Below are positions 15,290-26,581 of a stretch of 64,000 bases of DNA, piece after piece. The stretch is from Arthrobacter rhombi. GTDB taxonomy: Bacteria > Actinomycetota > Actinomycetes > Actinomycetales > Micrococcaceae. The DNA is taken from assembly GCF_900163545.1 (NCBI RefSeq), contig NZ_FUHW01000027.1, positions 1-64,000 of the forward strand, read 5' to 3'. The notes beneath the pieces are model-generated. The model ran no database searches. It had not been told where the DNA came from and worked only from the letters and a program-made list of their open reading frames with translations. Position 1 is the first letter of the stretch, and each line of letters opens with the position of its first letter. Position numbers and translations under genes: made by a program.

Positions 15290-15318
15290 GTGTGGGCCAA
15301 ATTCCGCGAAAAAACAAA

Positions 15319-15339
15319 CTTGAGCCAACTGCACTCAAG
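15319..15339. promoter_or_regulatory. HAIR box (HspR operator) of the dnaK operon
   Basis: CTTGAGC-N7-ACTCAAG matches the HAIR consensus CTTGAGT-N7-ACTCAAG with one mismatch. A further CTTGAGT half-site overlaps the -10 region (15372-15378). HspR, encoded last in this operon, binds HAIR with DnaK as co-repressor, giving feedback control of the heat-shock genes. Confidence 0.9.
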
Positions 15340-15345
15340 TTCGAA

Positions 15346-15373
15346 TTGACAATGAAATGAGCGTGAGTAGACT
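15346..15373 (+). promoter_or_regulatory. dnaK promoter
   Basis: TTGACA (15346-15351) and TAGACT (15368-15373) are separated by 16 bases, seven bases after the HAIR box. The -35 is a perfect consensus, consistent with a strong promoter held down by HspR. Confidence 0.75.
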
Positions 15374-15445
15374 TGAGTGCAGAACGCTCAACCTCCCCGG
15401 TTGGGCGGAGAAACCAGCATTTCCCACCGGAAAGAAGGATGCATT

Positions 15446-17305
<1,860 letters not shown>

Positions 17306-17320
17306 GGCGGTTCGAAGCTG

Positions 17321-17956
17321 ATGCCAGAACACGGCAACGAAGAAGGGCACGACGGCGACGAACCGGTGCGCTTCACCGATAAGCGCAAGGTCGATCCCGA
17401 GACGGGCGAAGTGCGCGGCGCCGAAGGGCATGAGGAAGCGACCGCTGCAGCGGAAGGCGCCGAGTCCGAGGACGCGCTGGCCCAGGCCGAGCAGATCCTC
17501 AACGAGGCAGGCGAAGCGCAGGAGCAGCCCGAGGCGACGTCCGACGTCGAAGCGGAACTGCGTAACGACCTGCTGCGGCTGCAGGCCGAGTATGTGAACT
17601 ACCGCAAGCGCGTGGAGCGCGACCGGGAGTCGGTTCGCGAACTCGCCGTCCAGTCGGTGCTGGTCAGCTTGCTCCCGGTGCTCGATGACCTCGACGCCGC
17701 TCGCAAGCACGGCGATCTCGAGGAAGGGCCGTTCGCGGCGGTGGCAAAGAAGATCGACGCCATCCTCGCGGGCCACGGCCTGACCCGGATCGAGGAAGTA
17801 GGAGTCGTCTTCGACCCCAACTTCCACGAAGCCCTGATGCAGCAGCCCAGCTCCGAGGTCCCCGAGGACCACGTGGCCCAGGTCCTGCGGATCGGCTACC
17901 AGAAGGGCGAGCGCGTCATCCGCGCAGCCCAGGTGGTTGTCTCCACCGGAGAATAA
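17321..17956 (+). CDS. grpE: nucleotide exchange factor GrpE
   Basis: A 211-residue GrpE. An acidic, low-complexity N-terminus (to about residue 80) precedes the long coiled-coil helix (LQAEYVNYRKRVERDRESV) and the C-terminal beta domain with the conserved VGVVFDPNFHEALMQQPS segment. It releases ADP from DnaK. It follows dnaK by 15 bp, and a strong hairpin lies directly after its stop codon. Confidence 0.97.
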   Translation: MPEHGNEEGHDGDEPVRFTDKRKVDPETGEVRGAEGHEEATAAAEGAESEDALAQAEQILNEAGEAQEQPEATSDVEAELRNDLLRLQAEYVNYRKRVERDRESVRELAVQSVLVSLLPVLDDLDAARKHGDLEEGPFAAVAKKIDAILAGHGLTRIEEVGVVFDPNFHEALMQQPSSEVPEDHVAQVLRIGYQKGERVIRAAQVVVSTGE

Positions 17957-17964
17957 GCCACACC

Positions 17965-17995
17965 CCGGCCGTCCCACCCCAGGTGGGGCGGCCGG
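17965..17995 (+). terminator. strong hairpin between grpE and dnaJ, partial terminator or RNA-stability element
   Basis: CCGGCCG-T-CCCACC pairs with GGTGGG-G-CGGCCGG over a 3-base loop, a 14-bp stem with one wobble pair. No T run follows, so it is probably not a full terminator. It may reduce read-through or protect the dnaK-grpE transcript from decay, lowering DnaJ and HspR relative to DnaK. Confidence 0.55.
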
Positions 17996-18039
17996 CACCC
18001 CATTAGCTTGAGAAACAACCAGGAAACAGGAGGCGCCCG

Positions 18040-19017
18040 ATGGCCAGTCAGGATTGGGTCAATAAGGATTTCTACGCCACCCTCGGCGTCTCCAAGGACG
18101 CCAGCGAAGCCGATATCAAGAAGTCCTATCGCAAGATGGCACGCAAATACCACCCTGATACCAATCCCGGCGACGACGCCGCGGAAAAGAAGTTCAAGGA
18201 CATCACCGAGGCAAATGCTGTGCTGTCCGACCCCGAGGAACGCGAACAGTACGACGCCATCCGGGCCATGGGCTCCGGCGCCCGCTTCACCTCGGGAGGC
18301 GCCGGCGGGCCGGCCGGCGGAGGTGCCGGCTTCGACGACGTCTTCGGCAACCTCTTCAATTCCGGAGGTGGGGGACGCCGCAGTGGCGGGTTCCCCGGCG
18401 GTGGGCAAGTTCCCCCGGAGTTTGCCGACCTTTTCGGTGGCGGAGGCTTCGGTGGATTCCAGCAGGCACCGCAGAAGGGCGCCGACCGGACCGCCTCCAC
18501 CACCATTTCCTTCGCCGGTTCCATCCGCGGCACCAGCATCGGGCTGCGTGAACCTGATGGCGAAGTGATCGACGTGCGCATCCCCGCGGGCATCCGCGAC
18601 GGCCAGAGCGTCAGGGTCCGCGGAAAGGGCCAGCGCAGTCCGGCAGGAAACGGCGATCTGTTGGTGAAGGTCTCGGTCAAACCACATGCCTTCTTCGCCC
18701 GCGAGGGCAATAACATCCGGATCCACCTCCCGGTGGGCTTCGCCGAGGCAGCCCTGGGGACCACGTTGGAGGTTCCCACGCTGACGGGGGAGACCGTGAA
18801 GATGAAGGTTCCCGCAGGAACCTCATCCGGGCGGACCCTGCGCCTGAAGGGGCGTGGCGTGAAGACGTCCAAGGCCACCGGCGACCTGCTGGTCACCCTC
18901 GAGGTCGTCGTTCCGCAGAAGCTCAACGCCGAGGCGCAGGAGGCCGTGAAGGCTTTCGCAGCAGCCACCAGCGACGCGAATCCGCGCGCAGAAATCGCCG
19001 CCAAGGCAGTACTCTAA
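18040..19017 (+). CDS. dnaJ: DnaJ-family co-chaperone without zinc-finger domain
   Basis: A 325-residue Hsp40. The J domain (residues 1-75) keeps the catalytic HPD in KYHPDTNPGDD. A Gly/Phe-rich region (about 80-155) follows, then the two C-terminal beta domains (IPAGIRDGQSVRVRGKG, VPAGTSSGRTLRLKGRG). There is no cysteine anywhere, so the four CxxCxGxG zinc repeats of type I DnaJ are missing; it is a type II (CbpA-like) J protein even though it occupies the dnaJ1 slot of the HspR operon. A full-size DnaJ probably exists elsewhere in the genome. Confidence 0.95.
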   Translation: MASQDWVNKDFYATLGVSKDASEADIKKSYRKMARKYHPDTNPGDDAAEKKFKDITEANAVLSDPEEREQYDAIRAMGSGARFTSGGAGGPAGGGAGFDDVFGNLFNSGGGGRRSGGFPGGGQVPPEFADLFGGGGFGGFQQAPQKGADRTASTTISFAGSIRGTSIGLREPDGEVIDVRIPAGIRDGQSVRVRGKGQRSPAGNGDLLVKVSVKPHAFFAREGNNIRIHLPVGFAEAALGTTLEVPTLTGETVKMKVPAGTSSGRTLRLKGRGVKTSKATGDLLVTLEVVVPQKLNAEAQEAVKAFAAATSDANPRAEIAAKAVL

Positions 19018-19077
19018 CGGCGGGAACCGAACGCGAAACACCCCGCGGAACCGAACACACCAGGAGGAGGCAAGCAC

Positions 19078-19524
19078 ATGGCAGTAGGCAAGGCACTGGC
19101 CATCAATGATCGTTTCATCCCGGTTTTCGTGATTTCCGTCGCGGCCGAACTGGCCGATATGCACCCGCAGACACTGCGCCAGTATGACCGGATGGGTCTG
19201 GTATCGCCCTCGCGGCAGCGCGGTAAGCAGCGTCGCTATTCAAAGCACGACGTCGAACTCCTGCGGGAGGTTCAGAGCCTCTCCAAGGCAGGGGTCTCCT
19301 TGGAAGGGATCCGGCGCGTCCTCGAACTTGAGAACCAAGTCGCGGCGTTGCGTTCCCGTGTAGCCGAGCTGAGCCAGGAACTGGCCGAAGCCGACCGTCG
19401 CTCCTCTGAACTGCAGCGCGTCTTTGCTGCAGGATCCGGTGGCGGTGACATCGTCACCCTCGCCCGGGGAGAACGCCCCCGGGCCCGCAGTCAGGCCGTC
19501 GTCATCTGGCGAGCCCAGGACTAG
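19078..19524 (+). CDS. hspR: HspR, MerR-family heat-shock repressor
   Basis: A 148-residue repressor of the HAIR regulon. The MerR-type winged helix reads MHPQTLRQYDRMGLVSPSRQRGKQRRYS, followed by the effector helices and a coiled coil (LENQVAALRSRVAELSQELAEADRR). It binds HAIR sites ahead of dnaK and clpB together with DnaK. As the last gene of its own operon it is autoregulated. RBS GGAGGAGG lies just before the ATG. Confidence 0.96.
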   Translation: MAVGKALAINDRFIPVFVISVAAELADMHPQTLRQYDRMGLVSPSRQRGKQRRYSKHDVELLREVQSLSKAGVSLEGIRRVLELENQVAALRSRVAELSQELAEADRRSSELQRVFAAGSGGGDIVTLARGERPRARSQAVVIWRAQD

Positions 19525-19535
19525 GCGGATCACCG

Positions 19536-20474
19536 ATGGTCTCCGGAGGCCCGGCGACCGTTGCCGAGCTCATCACCCGGGCGGAGCGCGAGTTCGAGAA
19601 CGCCAAGAGGCGACGTGACGGTTTCAACCAGGACCGTCGGGCAGCAGTGGATGGGGTCGCCCATGCCCTGCGAGCGACGTCCATGACCTCGCGTCTTCCC
19701 GCCAGACGTCTCCTCTTCCTCGACCTGGCAGGGCCCCATCCGCTGGCGGCCGTGGTGCTCGGGGACCCGGACCACGCCACCCACCTGACCTGGCAGATCT
19801 CCGGAGCCGGGATCCGCCCTGGAACGGCCATGTGGGGCACCGCCCGCGAAGCCGGCGAACTCTTGCTCCAACAGCGTGCCGCCGGTGCCGAACGCCCGGC
19901 AGTCATCGCGTGGCTTGGTTACCCGGCGCCGGGCCTGCTGAAGGCCCTCTCGGACCATGCGGCCCGGACGTGTGCGGCGCGTTTGGCCTACGATATCCGT
20001 CGCGTGGGGGAACTGCTTCCTCGCACCACCCATACGGCGATTGAAGCCCATTCCTACGGTGCAACGCTGGCCGCATATGCGCTCGCCCGGTTGGGCACCG
20101 GTGGGCACCGGCCCGCAACGGCGGGAACCCGGATCGACACGTTGGCGACCATCGGTTCCGCGGGCATTCCCGAGCGCCTGCTGCGGGACCCCTCATGTTT
20201 GGGCGTCCCACCGCACCGGAGGTATGAGGCGGTGGCCAGGAAAGATCTGCTGGCACGCTACGGCCGGATCCTGAGCGCTCGAACCACGGTTGCGGGGCTC
20301 CCGTTCGCGGTGGAGGGCCACCCGGAATCGGGGCTACAAGCCGTCACCGGGCATAACACCTCCCGCTTCGTGCCCGGAACGGACGATCCCGAATATGGTT
20401 ATCGGGACCCCGGCACGCTCTCCCTGCACAATCTGGCGCGCATCCTCATCGGGGGGACCCCCGAGTTCGGCTAG
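19536..20474 (+). CDS. alpha/beta hydrolase, DUF1023 family
   Basis: A 312-residue predicted serine hydrolase of the DUF1023 group found in Actinobacteria. The nucleophile elbow is HSYGA (in IEAHSYGATLAAYAL, about residue 179), with a likely His near HNTSRFVPG. No signal peptide is visible, although many relatives are secreted. It begins 11 bp after hspR and may be read through from that operon. The substrate is unknown. The residue before the elbow His is Ala where Gly is common, which need not abolish activity. Confidence 0.8.
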   Translation: MVSGGPATVAELITRAEREFENAKRRRDGFNQDRRAAVDGVAHALRATSMTSRLPARRLLFLDLAGPHPLAAVVLGDPDHATHLTWQISGAGIRPGTAMWGTAREAGELLLQQRAAGAERPAVIAWLGYPAPGLLKALSDHAARTCAARLAYDIRRVGELLPRTTHTAIEAHSYGATLAAYALARLGTGGHRPATAGTRIDTLATIGSAGIPERLLRDPSCLGVPPHRRYEAVARKDLLARYGRILSARTTVAGLPFAVEGHPESGLQAVTGHNTSRFVPGTDDPEYGYRDPGTLSLHNLARILIGGTPEFG

Positions 20475-20490
20475 CAGCCCCGGTAGCCCC

Positions 20491-21357
20491 TCAGCCGGCG
20501 TCGGGCTCCATGCGGTAGGCCAGATCGAAGACGAGGCGGCCGGCGGCGATGGCCTTGGCCTCGAAGCTGGTGCGGATTCGCCCCTCATAGCGCGGAGCCC
20601 AACCGCCGATGTCGTCCGTGAAATCCGGTTCGGGGTCGTGGCCTTCCAGCCCGTCGCGGCGGACCCGGGTGAGTGGGGAGTGCTCCCCGGCTTCTTCTCC
20701 GGGGTGGAGGGAGGAGAAATCCTGTGAGGCGTCGAGGATCGAACGCATCTGTTCGGCATACTGGGACCAGTCGGTGGCCAGCCGCCAGATACCGCCGGGG
20801 GCCAGCACACGGGAGGCCTTGGGCAGGAACGATTCCTTGATCAACCGACGTTTATGGTGCCGGGTCTTATGCCACGGGTCGGAAAAGAAGATCCAGAGTT
20901 CGTCCACGGAACCCGGCTCCAGCATGACGTCGAGGACCTCGGGGGCGTTCGCCTGCACGGCCCGCACATTGGTCAGGCCCTTCGCGTCGATCCGAGCCAT
21001 GAGCTGGGCCAGACCCGGCAGGTAGACCTCCACGGCGAGAAAGTCCCGTTCGGGGTGTGCCTCCGCGGCTTCGGCGATGGCCTCGCCCAGGCCGGTGCCG
21101 ATCTCCACGGTCAACGGGGCCTTGCGGCCGAAGGCCTCCTCGGCGTCGAAGCGAAAATCTTCGTGGACCGAGGTATCTGCATGATGGCGCGGAACCTGGA
21201 TGACGTAATCTCCGGAAAGCCGGTCCCACGAGTCCTTGCGCTTGCCATGCAAACGGGAGCCGCGGCGGACGAAAGACACCGGATCGGTCCGGTAGAAGCG
21301 CAAATCGTCGGCGGCACGGCCGTTGACCGGGGGCTTGGGGGCTGCGGGATCATTCAT
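20491..21357 (-). CDS. trmB: tRNA (guanine-N7-)-methyltransferase TrmB
   Basis: Forms m7G46 in tRNA variable loops using SAM. The 288-residue product has the SAM site LTVEIGTGLGEAIAE, the segment LDVMLEPGSVDELWIFFSDPWHKTRHHKRRLIK typical of TrmB, and LATDWSQYAEQM. The ATG at 21357 was chosen because upstream codons show no conservation and the N-terminal extension (MNDPAAPKPP) is already longer than in the E. coli enzyme, as in other Actinobacteria. It is convergent with the DUF1023 gene and divergent from the YccF gene. Confidence 0.93.
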   Translation of the reverse strand: MNDPAAPKPPVNGRAADDLRFYRTDPVSFVRRGSRLHGKRKDSWDRLSGDYVIQVPRHHADTSVHEDFRFDAEEAFGRKAPLTVEIGTGLGEAIAEAAEAHPERDFLAVEVYLPGLAQLMARIDAKGLTNVRAVQANAPEVLDVMLEPGSVDELWIFFSDPWHKTRHHKRRLIKESFLPKASRVLAPGGIWRLATDWSQYAEQMRSILDASQDFSSLHPGEEAGEHSPLTRVRRDGLEGHDPEPDFTDDIGGWAPRYEGRIRTSFEAKAIAAGRLVFDLAYRMEPDAG

Positions 21358-21445
21358 TAGGTCAACGTTAGTCGTCGTCGCCCCCGGCGTCATGTCAGGG
21401 TCTTCCCGGATGGCGGCGTTGGCTGGTGACAGGCACACTGGAGAC

Positions 21446-21862
21446 ATGAACGGACCTCTTAACCTGATCCTGAACATCATCTGGCTCGTTTTCGGCGGCC
21501 TCTGGCTCGCTCTGGGCTACCTGATAGCCGGCGTCGTGTGCTGCCTGCTGATCGTGACCATCCCCTTCGGCCTGGCGTCCTTCAGAATTGCCAACTATGC
21601 GCTGTGGCCCTTCGGGCGCACCATCGTCGACCGGGGAGGACGAACCGGGTTCTTCTCCACCGTGGGTAACGTCGTCTGGATCCTGGTGGCAGGGATCTGG
21701 ATTGCTCTGGGTCACGTGGTGACCGCGATCCCGATGTTCGTGAGCATCATCGGCATTCCGTTGGGCATCGCCAACCTCAAATTGATCCCCGTGTCCCTGG
21801 TCCCGTTGGGAAAGGTCATCGTCCCCTCGGGTTCACGTTTGCCGATGGGGCCGGCAGCCTGA
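21446..21862 (+). CDS. YccF-family inner-membrane protein
   Basis: A 138-residue protein made of two tandem YccF domains: NIIWLVFGGLWLALGYLIAG ... IPFGLASFRIANYALWPFGR and NVVWILVAGIWIALGHVVTA ... IPLGIANLKLIPVSLVPLGK. Four transmembrane segments are predicted. The function of YccF proteins is not established. The ATG at 21446 begins the first domain directly. Confidence 0.9.
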   Translation: MNGPLNLILNIIWLVFGGLWLALGYLIAGVVCCLLIVTIPFGLASFRIANYALWPFGRTIVDRGGRTGFFSTVGNVVWILVAGIWIALGHVVTAIPMFVSIIGIPLGIANLKLIPVSLVPLGKVIVPSGSRLPMGPAA

Positions 21863-22118
21863 CCCACCACCGGTCAGGTGCCCATTAACTCGACGAAGCC
21901 CTCGAGGTCCAAAGAGCTTCCGTCTCGTCGGGCACGTCGAGTCCTTTTGGAATCCACCCTTACGGTATTGACTTTTGTGGCATAGTTATCGACCGACAGT
22001 GATGGCCCCCACAACGAGAGTTGATAGCAATACATGGACCGAATAGGTCAGATGGCAGTTGTATCGAGTCGGAGGACGGCGTGTAACGCGACCGCATTCC
22101 ACGACTGTGGGAGCTGCC
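21863..22118 (+). promoter_or_regulatory. 256-bp promoter region of the globin-reductase gene
   Basis: No gene is seen. The central part is visibly AT-richer than its surroundings. A possible promoter is TTGATA (22021-22026) with TAGGTC (22044-22049), 17 bases apart; this is a weak match. No clear NsrR or other nitric-oxide operator was recognised. Confidence 0.35.
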
Positions 22119-23285
22119 ATGAACATTGAAATGCTCAAGAGCACCTGGGCGGATATGTCGCAGGCCGGCGATGAAGCCCCCTTGTACTTCTATTCCCACT
22201 TATTCATCACCCACCCGGAACTGCGCGAAATGTTCCCGGTTTCCATGGCCAGCCAGCGCGATAAGCTGTTCGGCGCCCTGGGCCATATCGTCAGCAATGT
22301 CGAAAAACTGGACTCGGACACGGGTTTCATCGAGGAACTGGGGCGCGATCACCGACGCTTCGCGGTGGAACCGGAGCACTACTCTGCGGTCGGCTCATCG
22401 TTGCTAGCAACTCTCAAACAGTTCCTGGGCAGCCAATGGACCGAAAGCGTCGCAGCGGATTGGTCGGCAGCCTACGGCCAGATCGCAAAGATCATGGTCA
22501 TTGCCGCCGAGGACGCTGCTGACGATGCACCGCCGTGGTGGGATGCCGAGGTGGTCTCCGTTGATCGACGGAGCATCGACGTCACAGTCCTCCAAATGCG
22601 GACCTCGGTTGCCATGGACTACCGGCCCGGGCAATCCATGGCGATGGAACTGGGACGACTGCCACGTCTGTGGCGCTACGTGACACCTGCCAACCAGCCG
22701 CGCTCGGATGGCTTGGTGGAGCTCCATATCCAGCTGGTGCCCGGCGGACAGTTCAGCAGCACCGCGGTACGCAAAGTCCGCCCCGGTGACACCGCCCGAC
22801 TGGGCGCTCCGATGGGTGACCAACTCACCCGTCCATTCAATGACAACGACCTGCTCATGGTTGCCGGGGGAACGGGGCTGGCCCCACTGGCTGCGGTCTT
22901 GGATGAAATCAACACACAGTGGAGGGCCGAAGGGGCCGGGCCGCGAGTCGACCTGTTCCACGGCGCCCGACTTCCGTGGAACCTCTACGATCATGACAAG
23001 CTCACCACGCTGACGGAAGAACCCTGGTTCACCTACCGGCCGGTCGTCTCGGACGACCCGACCTTCCATGGACTACGCGGTTTGGTGGGATCTGCCGTTG
23101 CCGCCGAAGGGTCATGGGCCGGGCGAACAGCCCTGATTTGTGGTTCGCCGCCCATGGTGGGGCATGCCGTGGCCCAATTGGGGGCTGCTGGGCTCGCCCC
23201 GGAGGACCTCCGCTACGAAACGTTCGCAACTCTTGATAAGAGTTCCTCGGCCATCGGCCAGACCGACGAAGAAGGATCCCGATAA
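22119..23285 (+). CDS. flavohemoglobin-like globin-reductase
   Basis: A 388-residue fusion of a globin (about 1-135) and an FAD/NAD(P)-binding ferredoxin-reductase module. Globin features include FYSHLFITHPELREMFP (B helix to CD region) and LGRDHRRFAVEPEHY with the likely proximal His. The FAD site reads DYRPGQSMAMELG and LWRYVTPAN, replacing the usual RxYS; the NAD site is VAGGTGLAPLAAVLDE. Flavohemoglobins oxidise nitric oxide to nitrate; the altered FAD motif places this in the divergent actinobacterial group, so the activity is uncertain. Its stop overlaps the start of a DivIVA-like gene (TAATG). Confidence 0.88.
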   Translation: MNIEMLKSTWADMSQAGDEAPLYFYSHLFITHPELREMFPVSMASQRDKLFGALGHIVSNVEKLDSDTGFIEELGRDHRRFAVEPEHYSAVGSSLLATLKQFLGSQWTESVAADWSAAYGQIAKIMVIAAEDAADDAPPWWDAEVVSVDRRSIDVTVLQMRTSVAMDYRPGQSMAMELGRLPRLWRYVTPANQPRSDGLVELHIQLVPGGQFSSTAVRKVRPGDTARLGAPMGDQLTRPFNDNDLLMVAGGTGLAPLAAVLDEINTQWRAEGAGPRVDLFHGARLPWNLYDHDKLTTLTEEPWFTYRPVVSDDPTFHGLRGLVGSAVAAEGSWAGRTALICGSPPMVGHAVAQLGAAGLAPEDLRYETFATLDKSSSAIGQTDEEGSR

Positions 23286-23848
23286 TGCCCTCTGCCCATG
23301 ACACACAGCCAGTTCGCCCCCTGACGCCAGAAGCCGTTCGCGATGCCATGTTTCCGGCCGTGGAAGCCGGTGGACTCGACCCGGCGGCCATCAATTCCTT
23401 CCTCTCCGATGCCGCCCGGCAGATGGCGTCGGACCGTGAGGAAATTCTGACGCTTCGACGACGCGTCGAAGAAGACCACGGCCCAGCGATGGATGTGAGT
23501 GCCGAAACCGTGAACCTGCTGAGCCGGGCCCAGATCATCGCCGATCAGCACGTGAGCGAGGCCGAGCAGTATGCCCATGACCTCATCGACGGTGCTCGAA
23601 AGCAATATACGGAAATCCTGCAGAAAGCTGAAGAGAATGCGGGCGGTGCCGCTGCTCCGGCGGCCCCTGGTGTCCCGGGCTACAACGAGCCCGTTCCGGA
23701 AATCGAGTACGTCCGCACCTACACGCGGGTGGCCCAGGTCCAGCTGCGCTCCGTGATTGACGCCTTGGCCGAGCAGGTGGATCAGTTGGGCCATTTGCCG
23801 CAGTTCGGTGCTAGTGCCGCGAATTCACCGGCGAACGGGGGTCACTGA
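23285..23848 (+). CDS. DivIVA-like coiled-coil protein coupled to the globin gene
   Basis: A 187-residue soluble protein. Its N-terminal segment (RPLTPEAVRDAMFPAVEAGGLDPAAINSFLSDAARQM) resembles the membrane-targeting start of DivIVA proteins, and a long coiled coil follows (about 50-125: ILTLRRRVEEDH ... ADQHVSEAEQYAHDLIDGAR). A Pro/Ala linker and a final helix (TRVAQVQLRSVIDALAEQVDQLG) end the protein. It overlaps the globin stop by one base, so the two are made together, suggesting that the globin-reductase is placed at a pole or membrane site. Confidence 0.8.
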   Translation: MPSAHDTQPVRPLTPEAVRDAMFPAVEAGGLDPAAINSFLSDAARQMASDREEILTLRRRVEEDHGPAMDVSAETVNLLSRAQIIADQHVSEAEQYAHDLIDGARKQYTEILQKAEENAGGAAAPAAPGVPGYNEPVPEIEYVRTYTRVAQVQLRSVIDALAEQVDQLGHLPQFGASAANSPANGGH

Positions 23849-23910
23849 GCCAGCCGAAGTGGCCCTCGGCTCCGGGACTTCGCCCCAGGAATAATCCATC
23901 CCAAAACATA

Positions 23911-23931
23911 GTTGAGTCAGGTAGACTCAAG
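23911..23931. promoter_or_regulatory. HAIR box (HspR operator) upstream of clpB
   Basis: GTTGAGT-N7-ACTCAAG matches the HAIR consensus with one mismatch, 37 bp before the clpB start. It places clpB under the same HspR repressor as the dnaK operon. Confidence 0.9.
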
Positions 23932-23968
23932 TTTGAAACGAGGATGGACCTCCCAGGAAAGGATCCAC

Positions 23969-26581
23969 ATGGACGCGAAATTCACCACCAAGAGCCAGGA
24001 AGCCCTCTCAGCTGCCGGCATGAACGCCTCCACCGCAGGTAACGCCCAGGTCGAACCGGCTCACCTGCTCAAGGCACTCATGGACGACCGCGGATCATTG
24101 GCTGTTGAGTTACTGAAGAAGGCAGGGGTCGACCCGGATTCGGTTTCCGTGGCTGCCAGCGGGGCGATCCGTGATCTGCCCGCTTCCTCCGGCAGCACCG
24201 TCGCCCAAGCCCAATACTCGAGGTCCTTCCTGCAGGTCATCAACGCCGCCACCACGGCTGCCTCCGACTTGGGCTTCAGCCGCGTTTCTGCAGAGCACCT
24301 GCTACTGGGGTTGGCAGCCGACGCAGGGAAAACGGGGGAGATCCTGCGTTCGGCAGGGGCCTCCGAGCAGTCACTGAAGGCAGCGGTAGAGGGACTGCGC
24401 GGGGATCACCCTCGCGATACGGAAGACCCCGAAAGCACCTTTGAGGCCCTCGAGAAGTTCGGCACCGACCTGACGGCCATCGCCCGCTCGGGCAAACTCG
24501 ACCCGGTGATCGGCCGTGACGCCGAAATCCGCCGCCTCGTTCAGGTGCTCTCCCGCCGGACGAAGAACAACCCGGTGCTCATTGGCGACCCGGGAGTCGG
24601 CAAAACGGCTGTCGTCGAAGGACTGGCCCAGCGGATGATCGCCGGTGACGTCCCCGAATCGTTGCGCGGAAAGACCCTCATTGCCCTGGACCTGGGGTCC
24701 ATGGTCGCCGGGGCCAAATACCGTGGCGAGTTCGAGGAACGGCTCAAGGCGGTACTGGAGGAGATCCGTGATTCCGATGGGCAGATCGTCACGTTCATCG
24801 ATGAGATCCACACCGTGGTCGGTGCCGGCGCCTCCGAGGGCGCCATGGATGCCGGCAACATGCTCAAACCGATGTTGGCCCGCGGGGAACTGCGGCTGAT
24901 CGGTGCCACCACCTTGGATGAGTACCGGCAGAACATCGAGAAGGATCCTGCCCTGGAACGCCGCTTCGCCCAGGTGTATGTCGGCGAGCCCAGCGTCGAC
25001 GACACCATCGGTATCCTGCGCGGCCTCAAGGAACGCTACGAGGCGCACCATAAGGTCGAGATCGCCGATTCGGCCCTGGTGGCCGCGGCCACCCTGTCCA
25101 ACCGGTACATTTCAGGACGGCAGCTGCCGGATAAGGCCATCGACCTGGTCGACGAGGCCGCTTCCCGTCTGCGGATGGAGATTGATTCGGCTCCCGAAGA
25201 AATCGATGAACTGCGTCGGGTGGTGGACCGGATGACCATGGAGGAGCTCGCCCTCAAGGGCGAAAGTGATCCCGCCTCACGGGAGCGACTCGAGGCCCTC
25301 AGGGCGGATATGGCCGACCGGCGGGAACGACTCGATGCCCTGAACGCACGGTGGGAAGCCGAAAAGGCGGGCCTCAACCGTGTCGGTGACCTCAAGGTCC
25401 AGCTCGATGAGCTGCGTTCACGGGCTGAACGCATCCAACGTGAAGGTGACCTGGAGAAGGCATCGCGCCTGTTGTACGGAGAGATTCCCGAGCTGCAGCG
25501 TCAACTCGATGCCGCCCAGGCCGAAGAAGCCGAGGGGGCTCACGAAGAGACGATGGTCTCCGACGAGGTCACCGCCGATGACATCGCCGACGTGATCTCC
25601 GCCTGGACCGGGATCCCCGCGGGGCGCATGCTCCAGGGGGAAAGCCAGAAACTGTTGGATATGGAGTCCCTGCTTGGGCAACGACTGATCGGCCAGGGCA
25701 GCGCGGTCACCGCGGTCTCCGACGCAGTGCGCCGTTCCCGGGCCGGGATCGCCGACCCCGACCGGCCGACCGGATCGTTCCTGTTCCTGGGGCCCACCGG
25801 TGTGGGCAAGACAGAACTGGCCAAGGCGCTTGCGGACTTCCTCTTCGACGACGAACACGCCATGGTGCGTATCGACATGTCCGAATATTCGGAAAAGCAT
25901 TCGGTCTCCCGGCTCGTTGGAGCCCCTCCGGGATATGTCGGCTACGAGGAAGGCGGACAACTCACCGAAGCGGTCCGTCGTCGGCCGTACTCGGTGATCC
26001 TGCTGGATGAGGTCGAGAAGGCCCACCCTGAGGTCTTTGACATCCTCCTGCAGGTCCTCGACGATGGGCGCTTGACCGATGGGCAGGGGCGCACGGTGGA
26101 CTTCCGGAATACCATTCTGGTGCTCACCTCCAACCTAGGTTCCCAGTTCTTGGTCGATCCCCACCTGGCGGACGACGCCAAGAGGGAAGCGGTCATGAAC
26201 ATTGTGAACACCTCTTTCAAGCCTGAATTCCTGAACCGCCTCGATGACGTCATCCTCTTCGACCCGCTCTCGCTCGAGCAGCTGGGCCGGATCGTGGAAA
26301 TCCAGGTGGCAACCCTGAGCCGTCGACTTGCTGAGCGTCGACTGACACTGCGGGTCAACGACGAAGCGAGGCAATGGCTGGCCAAAACCGGTTACGACCC
26401 CGCCTACGGGGCGCGGCCCCTGCGCCGGCTGGTCCAACGCGAAATCGGGGACCGGTTGGCCAAATCGGTGCTCTCGGGAGAAATCGTCGACGGGGACACC
26501 GTCGACGTCCAGCTGGATGCCGATCAGGGCGCGCTAACGATCCATCGGTCCGCAGGGCCTGAAGGACCCACCGCCAGTTAG
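23969..26581 (+). CDS. clpB: disaggregase ClpB (Hsp100)
   Basis: An 870-residue AAA+ disaggregase that works with DnaK. N-domain repeats (about 1-150: [25 protein letters not shown]); NBD1 with Walker A GDPGVGKT and [12 protein letters not shown]; the middle coiled coil (about 400-525, [19 protein letters not shown]); NBD2 with [23 protein letters not shown] and the C-terminal [15 protein letters not shown]. The ATG at 23969 follows AGGAAAGGA. The last codons overlap the convergent gene by 4 bp. Expression is under HspR through the HAIR box. Confidence 0.97.
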   Translation: MDAKFTTKSQEALSAAGMNASTAGNAQVEPAHLLKALMDDRGSLAVELLKKAGVDPDSVSVAASGAIRDLPASSGSTVAQAQYSRSFLQVINAATTAASDLGFSRVSAEHLLLGLAADAGKTGEILRSAGASEQSLKAAVEGLRGDHPRDTEDPESTFEALEKFGTDLTAIARSGKLDPVIGRDAEIRRLVQVLSRRTKNNPVLIGDPGVGKTAVVEGLAQRMIAGDVPESLRGKTLIALDLGSMVAGAKYRGEFEERLKAVLEEIRDSDGQIVTFIDEIHTVVGAGASEGAMDAGNMLKPMLARGELRLIGATTLDEYRQNIEKDPALERRFAQVYVGEPSVDDTIGILRGLKERYEAHHKVEIADSALVAAATLSNRYISGRQLPDKAIDLVDEAASRLRMEIDSAPEEIDELRRVVDRMTMEELALKGESDPASRERLEALRADMADRRERLDALNARWEAEKAGLNRVGDLKVQLDELRSRAERIQREGDLEKASRLLYGEIPELQRQLDAAQAEEAEGAHEETMVSDEVTADDIADVISAWTGIPAGRMLQGESQKLLDMESLLGQRLIGQGSAVTAVSDAVRRSRAGIADPDRPTGSFLFLGPTGVGKTELAKALADFLFDDEHAMVRIDMSEYSEKHSVSRLVGAPPGYVGYEEGGQLTEAVRRRPYSVILLDEVEKAHPEVFDILLQVLDDGRLTDGQGRTVDFRNTILVLTSNLGSQFLVDPHLADDAKREAVMNIVNTSFKPEFLNRLDDVILFDPLSLEQLGRIVEIQVATLSRRLAERRLTLRVNDEARQWLAKTGYDPAYGARPLRRLVQREIGDRLAKSVLSGEIVDGDTVDVQLDADQGALTIHRSAGPEGPTAS

